Source: Buxus sempervirens (lineage: Eukaryota; Streptophyta; Magnoliopsida; Buxales; Buxaceae). From it: a DNA stretch of 64,000 nt. Shown piece by piece: positions 32,521 through 45,141 of this stretch. The notes below the pieces were generated by a model. The model did not search any database and was not told the origin of the DNA. It saw only the letters and a program-made list of their open reading frames with translations. A program made the position numbers and the translations under genes. Location of the stretch: contig OX387194.1 in assembly GCA_947561395.2 (NCBI GenBank), positions 29,460,036 through 29,524,035 on the forward strand, read 5' to 3'. Within the stretch, counting starts at the first letter, position 1; each line of letters opens with the position of its first letter.

Positions 32521-33406
32521 CACAGAAGCTGTTTTTTGGGTTTTCAGCAGTGGGGTTGGGTTTTTATGCCTCTTGGGAGGTTCCAGTGATCATGTGGGCT
32601 CCTGTGTGAGCCCACGTTGGTTCAGGTGATGAGGAGTCACCTTATCTTGGTCATTCTTCGGGGTTCCTTAATAAGGACAAAGGGGAAAATGGAGGGGGCT
32701 TCCCCCTTTGATCGTTCCCTTGGGTAGAAACCAGCAGGGGAACAGAGGTCATGTGCCTCTGTTCCGGTTGTTCACGGCCACAAATGGCAACCCAACACGC
32801 ATGGTCACAACAATGCTCATGTACACGAAAGTAAAAAAAGAACAAATGCATCACATGCTGCTCAAACCACAGCCATGCAAGATCAAATCACGCCTTGCTA
32901 AACAAGGTGTCTACAGAAGGGAATAGGGGGGTTACATAGGGGTTACATGGGATCATACGCGAGGAAACATGCTTCCTCTTAAGATACCAAACACATGTCA
33001 AGGCAATGGCAAGAGGAGAATAACACATGCTAACATACCATGAAGACAAATTTATGCTAAGGAAGAAAGCAAGCTGGGCAAACTCTTCAGAAAATTCTCA
33101 TTTTAATATATGTACAATAAAATGTGAGGAGGAATCATACATGGGGGTTCTTGAACCCCGGAGTGGTGTAGAGAACTTCCTTGAAGCCGGAATAGTTGCT
33201 GGAACAGCCCCTCCAAGCACCAACAGCAAGCTCTCCTTCTTCCCTTGAGGTTTGAAGTGGACAAGATGAGGGAGAAGGTCAACGATGGTTTTAGGTTTGA
33301 GGGAGCAAGAGAGGGTTAAAGTGGGAGATTTCGGAGCTCAAACAATGGGGGAAGAAAGGGGGAGAACAGGTAAGAAGAGGCCCCCCCGGATATGAGCTGC
33401 TGTTAG

Positions 33407-33675
33407 CTATTTAAAGACACGTTAATGTATCCGGCAACTCAGGCCGGATACACTGAGGCTTATTCATATCTGGTCTTCATGACCGGATACACTAAGGCTC
33501 CTTTGTATCCGGTCTTCAAGTCCGGATACAAACACAATCATTTGAAAATTAAATGCCGCCGCGAATCTGTCGGCCAAGTGGCGCGAATGTCGCGCGAATA
33601 TCTTCATATATCCGGCCTTCATGTCCGGATATGAAGGAGAGGCAGTGTATCCGGTATACATGACCGGATACAAAT
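33407..33675 (-). promoter_or_regulatory. Upstream palindrome cluster and TATA-like box of solo LTR B
   Basis: Five palindromes lie at 33426-33452, about 33474-33490, 33502-33532, about 33606-33636 and 33645-33675. All are built on GTATCCGG/CCGGATAC or a close variant. On the minus strand the last is followed after about 10 bp by TTTAAATAG. This is the same arrangement as in element D. Confidence 0.7.
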
Positions 33676-34226
33676 CGAAAAATTACGGATTTGCCTTCGA
33701 CTTGACCGATCTGACCGATTTGACGCTTTTGGATATCTACGGATTGGCCCGTACGATTGTTGATATTTAAGATTTAGTCCCTGAGATATTTCGCTGCGTC
33801 GGCTGCCACGTGTGCAGTTCCTGCGCCACGTGTGCAGTTTCTGGCCTTTGCTGCTCGGGAACTTTGACAGCTCATATCTCACTCATCTGAACTCCGATTT
33901 GAGCAAACTCAACTGCGTTGAACTCGTATCGGAGCCCTCTATTTAATGACATAGGGCTAAGCACTTGGCACCGGGTTCGAGGAAAAGTCAACTTTTGGCC
34001 TTCCCTCAAGTTTGACCGCCCACAGAACCTTCATCCGGACTCCGATTCCAGCAAATTCAGTTGCGTTGGACTCGTGTCGGGATTCTTTATCCAATGGTAT
34101 AAAGCAAGGTAGTCAAATTTCACTTGATCAAAAAGTCAACTTTTTGTCCCCTCGGGGTTTGACTTTCTGCCAGGGTTTTTATTTTCAGCAATTGCAGGGG
34201 TGCAAAAATAAGGTGCTTACAGGGTC

Positions 34227-35584
34227 TCTAATGATTCATCGTCGTCCTTGTACTCAAAGGACTTGTCTTGGTCCATATCAAGGACGACGTCTAAATCCTT
34301 TTTTTGCAGCGTGCATGTGACCTAGTCCGGCCTATTAAGGCTTTGTTCTTTTTCTGCATTGAGTACTTGCTTGCACTCTTCCATTATTATTTCTGCATGT
34401 TCAATTGATTGTTTAATGCCAAAGTTTGCAGTTGCTTCCGTTATAACCTTATTGCCTATCTCGTGCTTTGGCCCATTTGTGTGTTCGTCGAGATCAACAT
34501 TAGGATTACAGGGTTTAGCATGGTTATGTTTGTTTTTACTTTCATTTCCAGACACATGCAAATAGAAGAATTGATTTAGATATTCATTGAAAAGAGCAGA
34601 GTTCTCTACAACAAAAGCATCATAAGATGTGGTGGGAACTCCTTGTGGAAGGTTAGCCTTGCTGACTGCAAAAGGGGTGGAACTCTAGTTCTTGAGCGGC
34701 TCAGCATCTTTCTCTTCAGCTGCATTCATCTTCGATTAAGCATCACCCACTTCGACCATACCAGTGAACTCCTCTTGGTCACTTTCATCGCTTGATAGGT
34801 AGATGATCTCATCAGCTGCATAGGTGGGCTCCCCCTGGCTTTCTTCTGAGTCAGATATGTAGATGATAGGTGGGGGAACAACAACTGGGACTTGTTGCGG
34901 TGAACCAGGCTTTGGCAGAGGTACGACAACAGGGGATGGTGGAGGTGAGTTTTTTGAAGACATACAGTCGGGAGGCCACTCAGTAGACAACTGGGGGGAA
35001 CCTTTGAGGATCCAGTGCATGGGTCTAAGACATGTGGCATGCCTTGAAACATCTGTGCCAATCCTCCAAAGTCACCCATTCCTTCTCGGCGAGGGGGTGA
35101 TGGAGACTCACTGAGCCATCCACATTCCATTGGGCGCCAGGGCCTCTGGACTTCCTCACTTCTTTAGGACTCATTGCTGATCACACAAATGTAGACATCC
35201 GGATTTTCTTCAGTTTTGGATTCTTTAGCATGAGCAAGTGGTGGGATTTCCTCAGTGGTGATCATAAAATCAGTGAGCAACGGTACAATAGCAGGTGGCA
35301 GTGGTTCAACAACTTGTTCATTCATTTCGAATATTTCTAGTAAGTCTTCAGGTGACCAGTCAGGGGATGGTATTTCAGTTTCCAGGACCATCTCCATCGA
35401 GTCCAGAGCGGGTGGTTCTTCCCAGAACTTCTGTGCTATCCCTTCCAGGTTGTCCTTATCTCTCTCCGGTGAAGGTGGGAACTCATTGCCCCATCCTTGG
35501 GCAACTAAATTCTCCAGGGAGTTGGCTGCCCCTCAGTGCCTCATTGGTGAAGATCTTGTACAGGTTTCCATGTATGTAGATAGG
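34227..35584 (-). pseudogene. Protease-RT linker region of element A
   Basis: On the minus strand this holds the segment that follows protease and precedes RT in D (19100-20560), rich in acidic and proline residues (for example VVPPPIIYISDSEESQGEP). In Ogre elements the spliced intron falls in this interval. No separate gene is seen. The coding frames are broken. Confidence 0.6.
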
Positions 35585-38500
35585 CTACTCTGGTTCCCTT
35601 CCTTCCATCTTGGCCCTTTTAAGTTCAGATTGTCTCCTAAAAAGTCTTGCACAATCTTCAAGCGCTGGATCATAGCCGATTCCGAAACTGATTGCTTCCT
35701 CAGACACTTGTATGGCCATCTTTATTCCTTGCTTATAACGGCCCAATCCTTCTCCAGCCCGCAATCCCCAGTCGGCGCATTCAGTAGCGCCAAACACTGC
35801 AGTTCTCCTTCTTTTCTTGGACTGTTGCCTCCTTTCATGTTCAGGGACATTGACTACATTGATCATTTTGACAGCTTGGAAGTTCAATGAGGTGGGCAGC
35901 TCATATTCAACGTGGGGTACTCCTAACCTATCGAATTCTCTGTGGTCTTCGGCATGCACCGTTATCAGCTTATTCCCAAAAATGAACCTTACTATCCTGT
36001 GTAAAGAAGAGGGTACTGCTCCAGCATAATGTAACCAGGGTCGTCTGATCAGCAGGTTGAAGGAAGCATTGATGTCCATCAGTTCAAACACAAGGGTGAA
36101 GGGTTTTTCAGCTATAATTATGGTCAAAATGACCTCCCCAAGGGATTCCCTCTTCGAGTTGTCAAATCCTCTGACATTGTGGATACTTGGCTTAATGAGA
36201 GAGGAATTGAGCTGTAGACTGTGAAAAGTCCTTATCGGACAAATGTTCAAGGTAGATCCATTGTCTATCATAGCTCTTTTCACTATCATATCACAACACT
36301 TGACAATGATGTATAAAGGTTCAATATGATCACATCCTTCTGGCGGCAGGTCTTCAGCTGAAAAAGAGATGGCCTTTGGTGCCATGATTGGGGAGATGAT
36401 AGCTTCCAATTGTTCTGGCTGAGTGTCTTCGAGTACATGTGCATCCGCAAGGACTTTCATCAATGCATCTCTGTGCTTGATAGAATCCACAAGGAGACGC
36501 ATGATGGAGATTTGTGCTGGTATTTTATTAAGTTGTTGGAAGAGGTCATACTCATGTATGTGGATACTGTTGTGTAGGTCAGTGATCTCTTCCTTAGATG
36601 CTCTGCCCTTGCCTTTATGGGTCTGTGGCTTCTCGACTTCCACTTCCTTCCCCTTTTCTCTCTTTTTCCTTTCTTCTTCTGTCTTTCCCTCGGGTACGGG
36701 TAATGGGTCAGTGTTGACATATCGACCAGATCGGTGATCCGATCGACCTCAGCTTCAGTGTATATGGGAGTGGTTTGGTAATAGGAGGGGTCAATGGTAT
36801 AAAGGAGGGGGACTGTGTGATATGTTGGGGGCTCAAGGTTAAGTGTTGAAAGGTTCAAGGTAGGTGGTTCAAGTGGGATAACTGTGGGCTCTAGTATGGG
36901 AAGGTCTCCTATGTTGAAAGGATTGTTGGCGGGGTCTCTTATGGTGATGTACAATGATGGGACAGGAGGGGCAGATAGGTTTAGGTTGGGTATGGGTGAG
37001 GGAAGGAGGTGTTCGATGTTGATTTCAGGGCGAAGGTGCACCCGAGGGAGATGCAGGGGATTTCTTGCATTGCCTTCCTCCTCCACAATATTCAACTCCT
37101 GCCTGTCGACCCCAAATTGGAGGTGTACTCCTACTATTTGTCCTGGTTGTCCAATCAAAGTAGAAGGGTCGAATTGCATGCTACTGATACTGACGTGATT
37201 CGTTGCCTTGCTTGTGAAGGCCTTGGAGTGGTCCGGGAGAGGATTAGTGGTTACACCAGCAGCTAGGGCTGGTGCCGGTTGTGCTGGCGGATCAACCGTG
37301 AGGCGCTTCTGGTCAATGAGGTCTTGGATGTCATGCCTTAGATCCCAGCAACGGTTGGTACTGTGCCCCAGTGCCCCAGAGTGGTATTCATACCGCTCTG
37401 CAGGGTTGTAACCCTTTGCCAGGGTCATCCTGGGATTTGGCGATTTTAGCTGTACATATCATCCCTTCAAGAGTGTCGGCAACAGTTCTGCTGGAGAATA
37501 TGGAAGTGGCGTAAACACCCTCCTTAGCCTTGCTTCCATCTCTTCTCTGGTTCTCTTGGGGGGTCCCTGGTATGGTGCCACCATCTGTCCCAAGTTCTGT
37601 GGTACTGTTGCTACAGGTCCCTGAGACATGTGGTACGGGTGTGTTGGCTGCACATAATTGACCACTTGGCCCTCATTTCTTTTCGGTTCTTGCCCCTGAA
37701 TCCTGTGACCTTGACTTCCCATTGGCTTTCTCTGAGTTGCACTCTTTCCATTACCGTCTATCTTTCTCGCTCTCACGGTGTCTTCGATTCTATCTACTGT
37801 TAGGATCAAATCATTGAAATTCAAAGAACTCTGCCCCAGTAGCAAAGTAAAGAAAGGCTGTCCCAGTGAGGCAATAAATAGGGACGTCATTTCCTGCTCC
37901 AGTAACGGGGGTTGGACTAATGTTGCCAATTCTTTCCACCTCTTGGCACAATCTCTCACAGTCTCTTGACTTTTCTTTGACAACCTTTGCAGTTCAACCC
38001 TTGTTTGCACCATTTGACTGTTCAGACGATATTGTTGGATGAATACTGCAGTGAGGTCATTCCAAGTCTTAATCTTTGCTTTATAAAGACTCAGGAACCA
38101 TGAGTAAGCTGCTTTCGTTAATGACTTCTGAAATAACTACACCATAATCTTCTCGTCCTTCACATATTGACACATGTCGCTAGAATACGACCTTAAGTGA
38201 TTCAGAGGGCAGCCTGTACCATCAAAGTGTTGGAGTTCGGGACATCTGAATTTAGGTGGTAATTGTATGCCAGAGAAGAAGCAAAGGTTCTCCAAGGTTG
38301 CCTCATTCTGTACCGTACTCGGTTGTAGCTGCTTCAACAAATCTTTTTTCATGGTTGCCAAACGAGCCTCAAACTGTGCTTCCTGTGCCCTATACCAGTC
38401 CTCTTCATCTTGCCCCAGCTAGGCAGGGATTGGTGCCACAGGTGCAAACTGCTCGGGTTGCTGAACGGGGTAGCCAGGGATGACTATGGGTGGTACGAGT

Positions 38501-38850
38501 GGTGCAGCTTGCTGTGGTGGAGGAGGTGGTGCTGGGTGTGCGTGGAACAGTGGTAATGGTGCAACTGGTACTTCTGCTTCTTGTGGTGGCGGTGGCTGGG
38601 GAGCGACATGAATGGCTGGCGGAACTTGCTTCAAGTCACTGATTTCCGCAAGAAGAGATTGAATCAGTGTTCCCATGGTTTCAACCTTGTGTGTTAGGTC
38701 ATTGATCAATTGGTCCTGATTGGACTCAGCTGCATGTTGAACTGGGGGTGCTTGATTTCCTTGTGCATCCATATCGAGTTTCCTGTGTGATCTCAGCAAG
38801 TAAGGGCTCATGGGAGCAATTTTGGTACCTGTTTGATCATTTGACAAGCA
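35585..38850 (-). pseudogene. Gag-protease region of element A
   Basis: On the minus strand this begins with the proline/glutamine-rich gag N-terminus (MDAQGNQAPPVQHAAESN). It passes through the gag core (FRCPELQHFDGTGCPLNHLRS; PFFTLLLGQSSLNF) and the zinc-knuckle-like YEYHSGALGHSTNRC. The aspartic protease site IDNGSTLN and the G-patch-like GEGLGRYKQGI come last. The order matches D. The linker between gag and protease is shorter and different from D's. Multiple breaks are present. Confidence 0.88.
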
Positions 38851-38989
38851 TTAGTGCAATTTATTGACATTTAATTGAGTTCAGAAATTTTTTTTTTTGG
38901 AACTTGTTTGCAGATTCTTGTGAGAATTTCCTCTTTGCCGTGGTCAAATTGCGGCCGGATTTCTGATCTGGTTTAGATGCTTAAAAGCA

Positions 38990-39775
38990 AGAAGGGAAGA
39001 GACCCCCAGGTTAGAAGACTGATCTATTTTAGCCACTTGGAGGTGACTGGGAGAGAGAACCCTATGAATCTGATTTGTTTTAGTCACTCGTAGGCAACTG
39101 GGAAAGAGAACCCGGATTTTTGTGAAACTGATCTGTTTTAGCCATTGTAAGGTGGCTGGGAAAGAGAACCCTGATTTTTTTGAAAGCTGATTTGTTTTAG
39201 CCACTGTAAGGCGGTTGGGATAGAGAACCCTGATTTTTTAAAGATAGATCTGTTTTAGCCACTATAAGGTGGCTGGGAAAGAGAACCCTAATGTTTGAAG
39301 ACTGATTTGTTTTAGCCACTGTAAGGTGGCTGGGATAGAGAACCCTAATTTTTTGAAAACTGATCTGTTTTAGCCGCTGTAAGGCGGCGGGGATAGAGAA
39401 CCCTGATTTTTGAAGACTAATCTGTTTTAGCCACTGTAAGGTGGCTGGGAAAGAAAACCCTAATGTTTGACGACTGATCTATTTTAGCCACTGTGGCTGG
39501 GATAGAGAACCCTAATTTTTTGAAAACTGATCTGTTTTAGCCACTGTAAGGTGGCTGGGAAAGAGAACCCTAATGTTTGAAGACTGATCTGTTTTAGCCA
39601 CTGTAAGGTGGCTGGGATAGAGAACCATAATTTTTTAAAACTGATTTGTTTTAGCCACTGTAAGGTGACTGGAATAGAGAACCCTGATTTTTTTTGAAAA
39701 CTGATCTATTTTAGCCACTGTAAGGCGGCTGGGAAAGAGAACCTTAAAGTGCTAACCTATTTTAGCTGCATCAAA
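38990..39775 (-). repeat. Tandem array of about 14 hairpin units in element A
   Basis: The period is about 57 bp. On the minus strand each unit has AGGGTTCTCTTTCCC, then AGCCACC-TTACA-GTGGCT, then AAAACAGATCAGT. Most stems are AGCCAC/GTGGCT. One unit (near 39370) has GCCGCC with GCGGC, a paired change. It is the counterpart of the seven-unit array at 15022-15400 in D and sits in the same place, between ORF1 and gag. Confidence 0.82.
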
Positions 39776-40140
39776 GCAACAAGGGAAGGGAACCTTGGTT
39801 TGGACCTCGTCAAGTCTCTGCAGGGGGTGAGCTAAACAGCAACACCCGGGCTCACCTAAGCCTGTCTTCGACTCATCTGTCAGCTGCTTCGGCGCCACCA
39901 ATTTTGGACCGTGTCGGGTCTCAGCAGGGGGTGAGCTAAACAGCAACACCCGGGCTCACCTAAGCCTGTCTCCGACTCATCCGTCGGCTGCTTCGGCGCC
40001 ACCAATTAGGATTGTTAGATCCAAGTCTAAAAGAAATATTTACCGAGCTCACCTAAGCCTGTCTCCGATTCATCCGTTGGCTGCTTCGGTGCCACCAATT
40101 AGGTTGTTAGATCCAAGTCTAAAAAGAAACATTGAAGTGT
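39776..40140 (-). repeat. Degenerate tandem repeats, counterpart of the 145-bp array
   Basis: Two to three repeats contain AGCCGACGGATGAGTCGGAGA and GGTGAGCCCGGGTGTTGCTG on the minus strand. The GCCGACGGATGAGTCGG core matches the 145-bp array of D; the rest of the unit differs. It is non-coding. Confidence 0.7.
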
Positions 40141-40646
40141 GGTATCACCTCATTCTTGGGTGTTCTAAGAAACACCTGCCAGGTTGTTCATGCCATTTAG
40201 TCAAGATGATTGGTTTGACGAAAAGGGGTCTAAGGTGACCAAAAAACGCGATCTTGCATGATCGGAAAGAATGGGGGTCTGTCGGAGACCCAAAAAGCAA
40301 CTTTTCACGAGGAACTGCAAACTCAATTCATTGCTTACATCATGTTCATGTTTTGCCAATTAAAACTGCATTCAAGTCAAACTATTCAAAAAAAGAAACC
40401 TCAGGTTCAAGATACATCAAAAGTCTGACACAACATCAAAGTACATCAAGATCCAGATTAAAATACAACACAACCAAGTCTAACTATGTGGGTCATCATC
40501 ATAATGGGAGGACACGTCTTGCCTCCTCTAGGCACGCAGAATTTTGTTCCGCAGACGACGATCCTCATCGGTGCGTTTGCGCATGACTTCCATTTCTTCC
40601 TGTAGAGCTATATTAGCTTGTCTACTCTCCCACTCCGATTCAACAT

Positions 40647-43600
40647 TGTGAGACATGGAAAATCAACTCAAATGATTCCCAAATGATCATACGGGCTCAA
40701 CAAAAAGGGAGGAGTCGCCACCATTCCTTTTAGGTGTGAATGGACACCAAAAAGATTAAATCAAATGAAAAAGATAAATTAGAGTAAAAATAACCCTAAA
40801 AATAAAATAAACCAGAGATGGGTAAGGGGATTAGATTATGAATAGAGGAAGGTGTTAGGCACCCCTATTCATCCACACAAGGTGGTTGCCAAGTGTTCAT
40901 GCTCAAAATAAAGAAAGCTTGCTAATTAAAACAATAAAAAGGCTTGAAAAGAATCAAACACATGTATGATTCCTCCACATGAATAGTCTAATGAATCTTA
41001 GACCCTCTCTATGGAGGTATCACTTCTAGGACATCACCATTTTGCAAATCAAAGTAAAACTTGAATACAAGCAAGTTAAGGCAAATCCGGAGAGTTCGGT
41101 AGAAGATGGAGCCATTTGAGCATAAATCATTCCAATCAAATTCAAATTGAATGAGACCAAAGCCATTTGAAAGATTACGTTAAATATAAGACTCATGAAA
41201 ATTTCCAAGTAAATCCGATTAAAATCCTAAGAGATATGCTTGTTTGAAATCTACTGTTATAAGTTGATAAACATGACAAGTAGGCAACTTTGAAAACCTA
41301 TTTGTGGAGATTGGCTCCATATAAATCCTTGAAAACTTGCATGAATGAAGTATAAACTGCCATATTTCACATGAAATAGGCCCCACACAAAACTTAATTC
41401 GAATGTGACTTGTGTGACCTCCCGAACACGCTCAGAGGATCACAGATTAACCCAGAATTCTGCTATTGAGCAGTTCTGAGTAAATCAGACACACAAGACA
41501 CAAATGAAAGCAAAAACATTTGAAACCAATTGGATTTGAAAGTATATTCATAAGGGAAAACACAGAAATTAAAACCACTTAAATCTGACTTAAAACGAGC
41601 AAATGGTGCTCAGTCAAAGTGACAGGTTCAGCAATCTGACCTGAACTGACCTGTCGACTTTGATCAAATGGTGTCAAACATTCACTCAATAAAAATTGCT
41701 GAAATTTTACAGACAAAGACTAGACAATCTCACCTTTCCCATGTATTTGGAATCACTCAAAAATTCATCTGAATGAGGAAGTTATGAGTGTTCTAAGATA
41801 GGGTATAGGTGCTGTCCTGATTTGAAACGTTTAAGTAAAATCAACCCAAAACAGTGAGCAAGTGTGTGTGATCTGAACCAAAATCATTTGGAAAAATGTT
41901 GGAAAACCTCTAGAAAGATACAGGGCATGAATTTGGCTCAAAAGTCTCATTAATTGGAGAGAAAATACCAAAACCCCCAAAATAGAGCAAAAATGCCCGA
42001 AACAGAGAGACTAGACCATAAGGACTTCTCTAGTCTTAGAGGAACTTGCTTGTAATCTTTGAAAATCATTAGGAAATGTCCAAAAAAGATTTAGGGCAAG
42101 GAATCGGTTCATATATCTCATTGATTAAGAGATTGAACCGAATATGCCCGTTTTAAGACAAAAATCCCAACTTGAGAGGTTAGACTATGAAAGCCTTCTC
42201 TTAAAGTTGGGATCACTTGAAAATCATCTAAAACAGTGAGAAAATGCTCAAGAAACATCTAGGGTAAAGATCCGATTCATGAATCTTATAGATTAAAGAA
42301 AATGAATCGAATGTACCCGCATTGAAACGAAAATCCCAACTTGAGAGATTAGGCTATGAAAGCCCCCTCTCAAAGGTAGGATAACATGAAATCCATTCAA
42401 GGATCACAAAAATTGATCTAAGGCCATTTATTTCAAATCTATCATAATGAATACGATAGATCCAAAATACAAGCCTATTTCTCATCAAAATAAGTGAGAT
42501 GTGTGCATGTGTAAAAATCATCTTTTTTCGGAGGGAATGAAGATCCAATGCTATAAAGAGCATGGATCTTAGTATTCTCTCCAGAAAACAAAATCAAATT
42601 CATAAAATTAATCAACACATCACAACATGTAGCATTCAAAGTATATCAATCAAATGGGGGTTCTATAACTAGGGTTCCATTCCCATTCTCGTTTCCCTTA
42701 GTTTTCTCTTCACGTTTTACGGCTAGAGATAGTCTTGAGGTACTTTGAGACAGGAATGGGGTTCCAAACAAACTTAGGCCATTACTCTAAAGAAAGGAAG
42801 AATGAGAGACTAATTTTAGAATTTAAGAACAGAAAAGTAAAAGAAGGCTTAAGGCTTACCTGGGTTTCTGGGAGCAATGAAGCAGAGGTTTCCTTCTTCA
42901 CTTGGAGCTCATAGATCTCCAAATTTTTGGCCATTTGCTTGAGGAGAGGCCTCCTATTTATAGGCAAAGGCTAGGGCAAAGGGGAGCCCTAATGGTAGAC
43001 ACAAAGATGTGTCTAGAATCCCTTCACTTAACCCTAAGGCTAAATTTGGGAATTCCTCCTCCTTAGACAGGGATAAAATAGTAAATAGTGAAAACTCTCG
43101 AAATTTTCCAATTTTGAGCAAAACACTTGTATCCGACAACTCAGGTCGGATACAAGTAATGACCTTTGTATCTGACACAATCCATCGGATACAATAAAAA
43201 TTATTTGTATCCGACGAGTTCTGTCGGATACAAAGAAACAAGTTTTTATCCGAATTTTTATTTCGGTTCAGAGCAAAAATGACTCTCTGCACAGCTTCTG
43301 CATGTCACTGACCCTTATCTGCACAGGCAATACTTATTTACATGTAATATCATTTAAGTAAATGTCATCGTATTTTTTAATCTCAATTTACTTAAGATAT
43401 TACATGTAAATAAGCAAACACCCCCCCCCCCCCCCCCAATTGAATCCATAAAAAATAGTTCTAGACCCAAATTCCAAGTGAATAAAAAGTCAACTTTTCA
43501 GTTCAAGGCAAAATTCCGATTTTTCAGGTCCGGTAAAAAGATTCAACATGTTAATACCAAGGTATTTGTCAAGATTTAAAGGCTCAAAAAATTCATTTAT

Positions 43601-43872
43601 GCAATAACATTGCTAAAAACCTAATTACCGGGAAAAATTATCTTGAAATCTTGCCTTGAAAAATATTTCATTTTTTGGGGTCAAAAGTCAACAAAATTCA
43701 ACCAGAAAAGTTTTACTTTGCACAAAAGATTGAATTTGGGCCTTTTCCTTTGGGGTTTTGGGTTCAAATGGGTTAAGGATCTCAAACCCAATGCTAAGAA
43801 TTGAAAATTCCAATAAAATATTTCTTTCCTTCAAGGTTTATCAAAAAATCGTGCAATTTTGGGGTGTTTACA
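40647..43872 (-). repeat. Solo LTR C, a second Ogre-like LTR family
   Basis: This single 3226-bp LTR runs from TGTGAGACAT at 40647 to GTTTACA at 43872, flanked by AACAT at 40642-40646 and 43873-43877. Read on the minus strand it starts TGTAAACACC. Its family is shared with LTRs F and E at 53898-57702. It carries three GTATCCGA palindromes (43125-43234), a TATA box (TATAAATAGG, about 42953-42962), and at least three diverged repeats of about 150-170 bp around 41930-42330. A run of about 17 C lies at 43421-43437. No internal region remains. Confidence 0.9.
43125..43234 (-). promoter_or_regulatory. GTATCCGAC palindromes of LTR C
   Basis: A perfect pair, ACTTGTATCCGAC (43125-43137) and GTCGGATACAAGT (43145-43157), flanks a 7-nt loop. 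A second, less perfect pair lies at about 43165-43193 and a third (TTTGTATCCGAC with GTCGGATACAAA) at about 43205-43234. On the minus strand they precede TATAAATAGG by about 165 bp. The loop CTGAGTT on the minus strand is the same as in D and B, while the stem pair differs (GAC/GTC in place of GGC/GCC). Confidence 0.7.
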
Positions 43873-45141
43873 AACATAAGTTGAATGGATACGGGAGTGG
43901 GTCTTTTGCAGTTCAGCCACCCTATCCCGGTAAGTGTCAGGGGGCGGAATTGGGATGTCCTTTGGTATGTCGGTTTGGAGAGGTGGGACGCTTCCATGGC
44001 CAAAATTCCTCACCATCCACAGCTCATACACTCGAAGGCGACTCTTCAAGAATATGTCTTCCCTATATATACGTATGGTTCTCCATTCTGCCAATAATCT
44101 CTCTCTCAACTGCTTTGTGAGTGGGCCTGTCAAATCTGACGCATCATCCACAACGGGGATTCCCTGTCGTTTCCCAAATTGCCTTAAAACCCTAATCGGA
44201 TAGTAGGGTACACCATGAGTGAGACCAATTAAGGCTAGGCATCTTTTGTCCTTGAAGGCCAGGATGGGGGAGTAATCATACTCAAAAGTTCCCCACCACC
44301 TGATGTCACGATTCCCATTAATTTGGCCGAAATGGTTCAGCCAATCATCCCGAGTGGGCAGGTCTGGGCATATATCTCTCTTAGACATGTGGGTGATGAT
44401 GTCATGAGCTAGCCCGTACTTGGTAGCACAAGGTTCAGCTACCTTTAGGTGGTTTTGCATCCATGCAAGATGGACACAGCCTTGGAACTTTCTGACTCCG
44501 TTCTTAGCCGACGAAGTCAAGGAGTGATACAATTGAGCTAGAATCAATGGCATGAGTTTGCGTCCCAAAAGGAGTTGATCCACAACTTCCATGAGGGCCA
44601 AATTAATGGTGTCTCCCCCAGTTGGAAAGAAAATCTGTGCAAGGACCACGAGGGTGAAGGTGTCCCACCAAACACGGGGTCTTTCCTGCTTTTTTTCCTC
44701 ATCTTTTCAGCCAGGAATTTCTTAGAGACCCCGTGTGAATGATGTTTCACCTCCAAAAGTTTGGAATTCTTGCCTTGACAGGCCAAAGAATTTACAGGCC
44801 TCATTCTTATAGCTGTCTTTGAGGTTTGACCTGATTGGCTCCCCGCGGTGCTCAAACCTAAGGAGTAGGTCTAACTCTTCAATTGTGGGTGTCAACTCCG
44901 TGATCCCAATTAGGAAACTGAAAACTGGGGATCCCAGAACAAAAGGGACACCTGAATCATGTTCTAATCAATTGGCACATTTAACAGGGACAGAGTTTGT
45001 CCCATGTGGTATTTCATTTGCCACTCAATTTGCTCACTCCCTTGAAGTTGTTCAGTCCAAGAACGGATTAAGGGAGTGTCTAAGGCATGCTTTTCCAGTC
45101 TAGGGAATTTAGTCTTTTTAGATGATGAGGACGATGCCATT

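Larger units (their letters stand above)
31342..34221 (-). repeat. Solo LTR B, Ogre type, in element A
   Basis: A single 2880-bp LTR runs from TGTGCGCAC at 31342 to CTTACA at 34221, flanked by GGGTC at 31337-31341 and 34222-34226. Read on the minus strand it starts TGTAAGCACC. Both ends abut element A sequence and no internal region is present, so unequal recombination between two LTRs probably removed the rest. It shares with D the doubled ACACGTGGC, five GTATCCGG palindromes (33426-33675) before a TATA-like TTTAAATAG (33407-33415), and a second palindrome cluster (32374-32520). It is a diverged relative of D's LTR. Confidence 0.92.
40486..45141 (-). pseudogene. ORF1 (DUF7745-like) of element A, split by solo LTR C
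   Basis: The minus strand starts at about 45141 with MASSSSSKKTKFPR. The main body is at 43878-45141 and the C-terminal coiled-coil part at about 40486-40641. Solo LTR C (40647-43872) lies between them. The body matches D's ORF1 closely, for example FFPTGGDTINLALMEVVDQL and WWGTFEYDYSPILAFK. It is broken in more than one place apart from the insertion. Confidence 0.85.

Noticed and set aside
35255-35890. Plus-strand open frame of 211 aa
   Set aside because: Antisense to the gag-protease and linker region of element A. A shadow.
38990-39775. Repeated units of about 57 bp considered as a centromeric or other satellite
   Set aside because: The array is bounded by ORF1 and gag of element A and has a counterpart in D, so it is an internal part of the element.
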